Shown here one piece after another: positions 5,967 to 8,316 of a stretch of 8,316 nt of DNA. The position numbers and the translations under genes are program-made. Source of the stretch: Moraxellaceae bacterium (GTDB lineage Bacteria > Pseudomonadota > Gammaproteobacteria > Pseudomonadales > Moraxellaceae); NCBI GenBank assembly GCA_030146505.1, contig JASLCO010000286.1, positions 1 through 8,316 on the forward strand. Reading direction: 5' to 3'. A model generated the notes under the pieces. The model did no database searches and had not been told where the DNA came from. It worked only from the letters and a program-made list of their open reading frames with translations. The first letter of the stretch is position 1. Each line of letters starts with the position of its first letter.

Positions 5967-8316
5967 ATGAACACATTATTGCTTGCCATCATCCTCGTTA
6001 CCGGCTTTCTCATGCTGTTCAGTCCTCGCATCGGCCTGGCGGCAGCCACTCTGGTTTTCATTACGCTGCTCACATTGACCGTGCGCCACATGCCTTACTG
6101 GACATGGCTGTGGCTGCCCTGGGCCGTGACCTTGCTGTGGTCACTCAAGCCCTTGCGCCGCCTGATCGTGATCCCGCCCGTGCTGCATATCGTGCGCCGG
6201 CTGCTGCCGCCGGTTTCCGACACGGAACGCGACGCCATTGCTGCCGGCACGATCTGGTTCGAAGCCGATCTTTTCAGCGGCCGCCCCGACTGGAAAAAAC
6301 TGCTGGCTATTCCACAACCGCGGCTGTCACCGGAAGAACAGGCCTTTCTCGACGGCCCCACGGCCGAACTGTGTGAAATGCTGGATGACTGGGTCATCAC
6401 GCAGGAACTGCGCGACCTGCCTCCGCGCGTCTGGGAATTCATACGCAAGCAGGGCTTCCTCGGCATGATCATTCCGCGCGAATTCGGCGGGCTGGGTTTT
6501 TCCGCACAGGCCCATTCCGCCGTGGTGGGAAAAATCGCCTCGCGCTCGGTCTCCGCTGCTGTCACCGTGATGGTGCCCAATTCGCTGGGCCCCGGTGAAC
6601 TGCTGCTGCACTACGGCACCGAAGAACAGAAAAAGCATTACCTGCCACGCCTGGCCTCCGGCCAGGAAATTCCCTGCTTTGCGCTCACCGGCCCCGAAGC
6701 CGGCTCGGATGCCGGGGCCATTCCGGATCGCGGCATTGTCTGCCGCGACATTTACCAGGGCCAGGAGATGCTGGGCATACGCCTTACCTGGGAAAAGCGC
6801 TACATCACGCTGGCGCCGGTAGCGACCGTGCTCGGCCTCGCCTTCCGCCTCCATGATCCGGAACATCTGCTGGGCAGTGTGGAAGACATAGGCATCACGC
6901 TGGCACTGATTCCCACTGACCATCCCGGCGTGCATATCGGTCGCCGCCATTTTCCCGGTGGCCAGGCCTTCATGAATGGTCCCAATCACGGCAATGATGT
7001 TTTCATTCCGCTCAACTGGGTGATAGGCGGCCGCGAATACGCCGGACGTGGCTGGATGATGCTCATGAATTGCCTCGCTGCCGGCCGCGGCATTTCACTG
7101 CCGGCTCTTGGCACCACGTCGGCGAAAACCGCCGCACGCTATAGCGGCCAGTACGCACGTGTGCGCAAGCAGTTCAAATTGCCCATCGGCAAGCTGGAAG
7201 GCGTGGAAGAAGTGCTGGCACGCATCGGCGGCCACGCCTACACGCTGGAAGCCGCGCGGCGCCTGACCTGTGTCGCCCTGGACCTGGGCGAAAAACCCGC
7301 CGTGGTTTCCGCCATCATGAAACACGAAGCCACCGAACGCATGCGCATGGCGCTCAACGACGCCATGGACATACACGGCGGCAAGGGCATCTGCATGGGG
7401 CCGCGCAATTATCTGGCCACGGCCTATCAGGCCATTCCCGTGGGCATCACCGTGGAAGGTGCAAACATCCTCACGCGCAGCCTCATCATCTTCGGCCAGG
7501 GCGCCATGCGCTGCCATCCTTTCCTGTTGCGGGAAATCGAAGCGGCCGGCGTGCAGGACCGGGAAAAATCCGTGGCTGATTTCGACGATGCCTTTACCGG
7601 CCATGTCAGCCACATCATGAAAAACGCCGCGCTCAGCCTGCTGCACGGTCTCACGCTTTCCATCTTTGCCGCGGCTCCCGCCACGCCAACTGCCCACTGG
7701 TATCGCAAGCTCGCCAGGCTTTCCGCCAGCTTCGCGCTGGTGGCCGATGCGGCACTGGCCCTTCTGGGTGGCGAGCTCAAGCGGCGTGAGAGCCTTTCCG
7801 GGCGTTTCGCCGATTGCCTGTCGGAGCTTTATCTTTCCAGCGCCGTGCTGAAACGCTGGGAAGACGAAGGCCGGCCGGTGGAAGACCGCGCGCTGCTGGA
7901 TTATTCACTGGCACGCTCCACCTTGCGCATCGAAGAGCAGCTGGCCGGCATACTCGCCAATTTTCCGTCGGCACCTGCGGCCTGGCTGCTGCGTGTTTTC
8001 GTCTTTCCGTTGGGGCGCCGCCACCGTGCCCCCCGGGACCGGCTGGGCCATGAAGTGGCCACGCTCATGCTCAAGCCATCGGCCACGCTGGAACGCCTCG
8101 GCAGCGGCATACACCTGAGCAGGAACCGCAGTGACGCCACGGGCGCCCTGGACTACGCCTTCCAGCTGGTAACCGACACCAAGGCCATCAGCGCCAGAAT
8201 CCGCGAGGCGCAAAAATCCGGCCTGCTGCATGACGACGCGCCCGACATTGCTGCGCGTGCTGGCATCATCAGCAATGCCGAGGCGCAATTGCTGGAAGAT
8301 ACGGCGATAGCCGTGC
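5967..8316 (+). CDS. fadE: FadE, long-form membrane-associated acyl-CoA dehydrogenase (3' end cut by window)
   Basis: 783 codons are visible with no stop; E. coli FadE has 814 residues, so only about 30 are probably missing. FadE catalyses the first step of beta-oxidation, acyl-CoA to trans-2-enoyl-CoA, with FAD passing electrons to the electron-transfer flavoprotein. The N-terminus has up to three hydrophobic segments (about 3-20, 22-39, 44-60), as expected for inner-membrane attachment. The acyl-CoA dehydrogenase core follows: VPNSLGPGELL, then IPCFALTGPEAGSDAG, with TGPEAGSDAG at 241-250 (FAD/substrate region), RLTWEKRYITLAP, DVFIPL, MDIHGGKGI near 467-475, and ITVEGANILTRS containing Glu497, the likely catalytic base by comparison with E. 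coli. A long C-terminal domain distinguishes this form from 380-residue acyl-CoA dehydrogenases. It is divergent from the SCP2-like lipid-binding gene. No plus-strand promoter or FadR/PsrA operator could be assigned. The identity is very secure from near-continuous family similarity. Confidence 0.97.
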   Translation, partial: MNTLLLAIILVTGFLMLFSPRIGLAAATLVFITLLTLTVRHMPYWTWLWLPWAVTLLWSLKPLRRLIVIPPVLHIVRRLLPPVSDTERDAIAAGTIWFEADLFSGRPDWKKLLAIPQPRLSPEEQAFLDGPTAELCEMLDDWVITQELRDLPPRVWEFIRKQGFLGMIIPREFGGLGFSAQAHSAVVGKIASRSVSAAVTVMVPNSLGPGELLLHYGTEEQKKHYLPRLASGQEIPCFALTGPEAGSDAGAIPDRGIVCRDIYQGQEMLGIRLTWEKRYITLAPVATVLGLAFRLHDPEHLLGSVEDIGITLALIPTDHPGVHIGRRHFPGGQAFMNGPNHGNDVFIPLNWVIGGREYAGRGWMMLMNCLAAGRGISLPALGTTSAKTAARYSGQYARVRKQFKLPIGKLEGVEEVLARIGGHAYTLEAARRLTCVALDLGEKPAVVSAIMKHEATERMRMALNDAMDIHGGKGICMGPRNYLATAYQAIPVGITVEGANILTRSLIIFGQGAMRCHPFLLREIEAAGVQDREKSVADFDDAFTGHVSHIMKNAALSLLHGLTLSIFAAAPATPTAHWYRKLARLSASFALVADAALALLGGELKRRESLSGRFADCLSELYLSSAVLKRWEDEGRPVEDRALLDYSLARSTLRIEEQLAGILANFPSAPAAWLLRVFVFPLGRRHRAPRDRLGHEVATLMLKPSATLERLGSGIHLSRNRSDATGALDYAFQLVTDTKAISARIREAQKSGLLHDDAPDIAARAGIISNAEAQLLEDTAIAV

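Overview
The window is GC-rich, densely packed chromosomal DNA from a gammaproteobacterium. The evidence is a long-form FadE acyl-CoA dehydrogenase with a membrane-spanning N-terminus, an OxyR that keeps the E. coli residue numbering at its redox and peroxide-binding positions, and the oxyR-recG gene order that is also known in Pseudomonas. No genus can be assigned from the sequence. The heptanucleotide repeat at the left edge is of a kind I associate with Xanthomonadales-like genomes, but that is only a weak hint.

Layout, left to right. (1) Positions 1-63 hold nine perfect copies of ATTCACG, which run directly into the ribosome binding site of ridA (76-459, +), an imine deaminase. (2) A strong, apparently bidirectional hairpin terminator (476-504) separates ridA from a convergent minus-strand pair. 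These are a YeeZ-like atypical SDR oxidoreductase (2270-1425) and, 70 bp downstream of it, an exported Sel1-repeat protein (1354-524) starting at GTG. (3) A 54-bp divergent gap leads to oxyR (2325-3224, +), whose TGA overlaps the GTG start of recG (3221-5311, +) by 4 bp, so the two probably form a translationally coupled unit. (4) A small SCP2-like lipid-binding-domain gene (5755-5348, -) converges on recG and is transcribed divergently from fadE (5967 to beyond the right edge, +). A good sigma70-type promoter for the SCP2-like gene lies in the 211-bp gap between them.

Functionally this is core metabolism and stress defence: detoxification of reactive enamines and imines (RidA), peroxide sensing (OxyR) joined to replication-fork rescue (RecG), and fatty-acid beta-oxidation (FadE) next to a putative lipid-binding protein. 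I see no mobile element, CRISPR array, tRNA, rRNA or defence island. I found no new multi-gene system. The least ordinary items are the heptamer repeat, which touches the ridA ribosome binding site and is open in the ridA reading frame, the oxyR-recG translational overlap, and the SCP2-like gene paired with fadE. Long open frames opposite the real genes, one of 830 codons opposite recG, look like codon-bias shadows.
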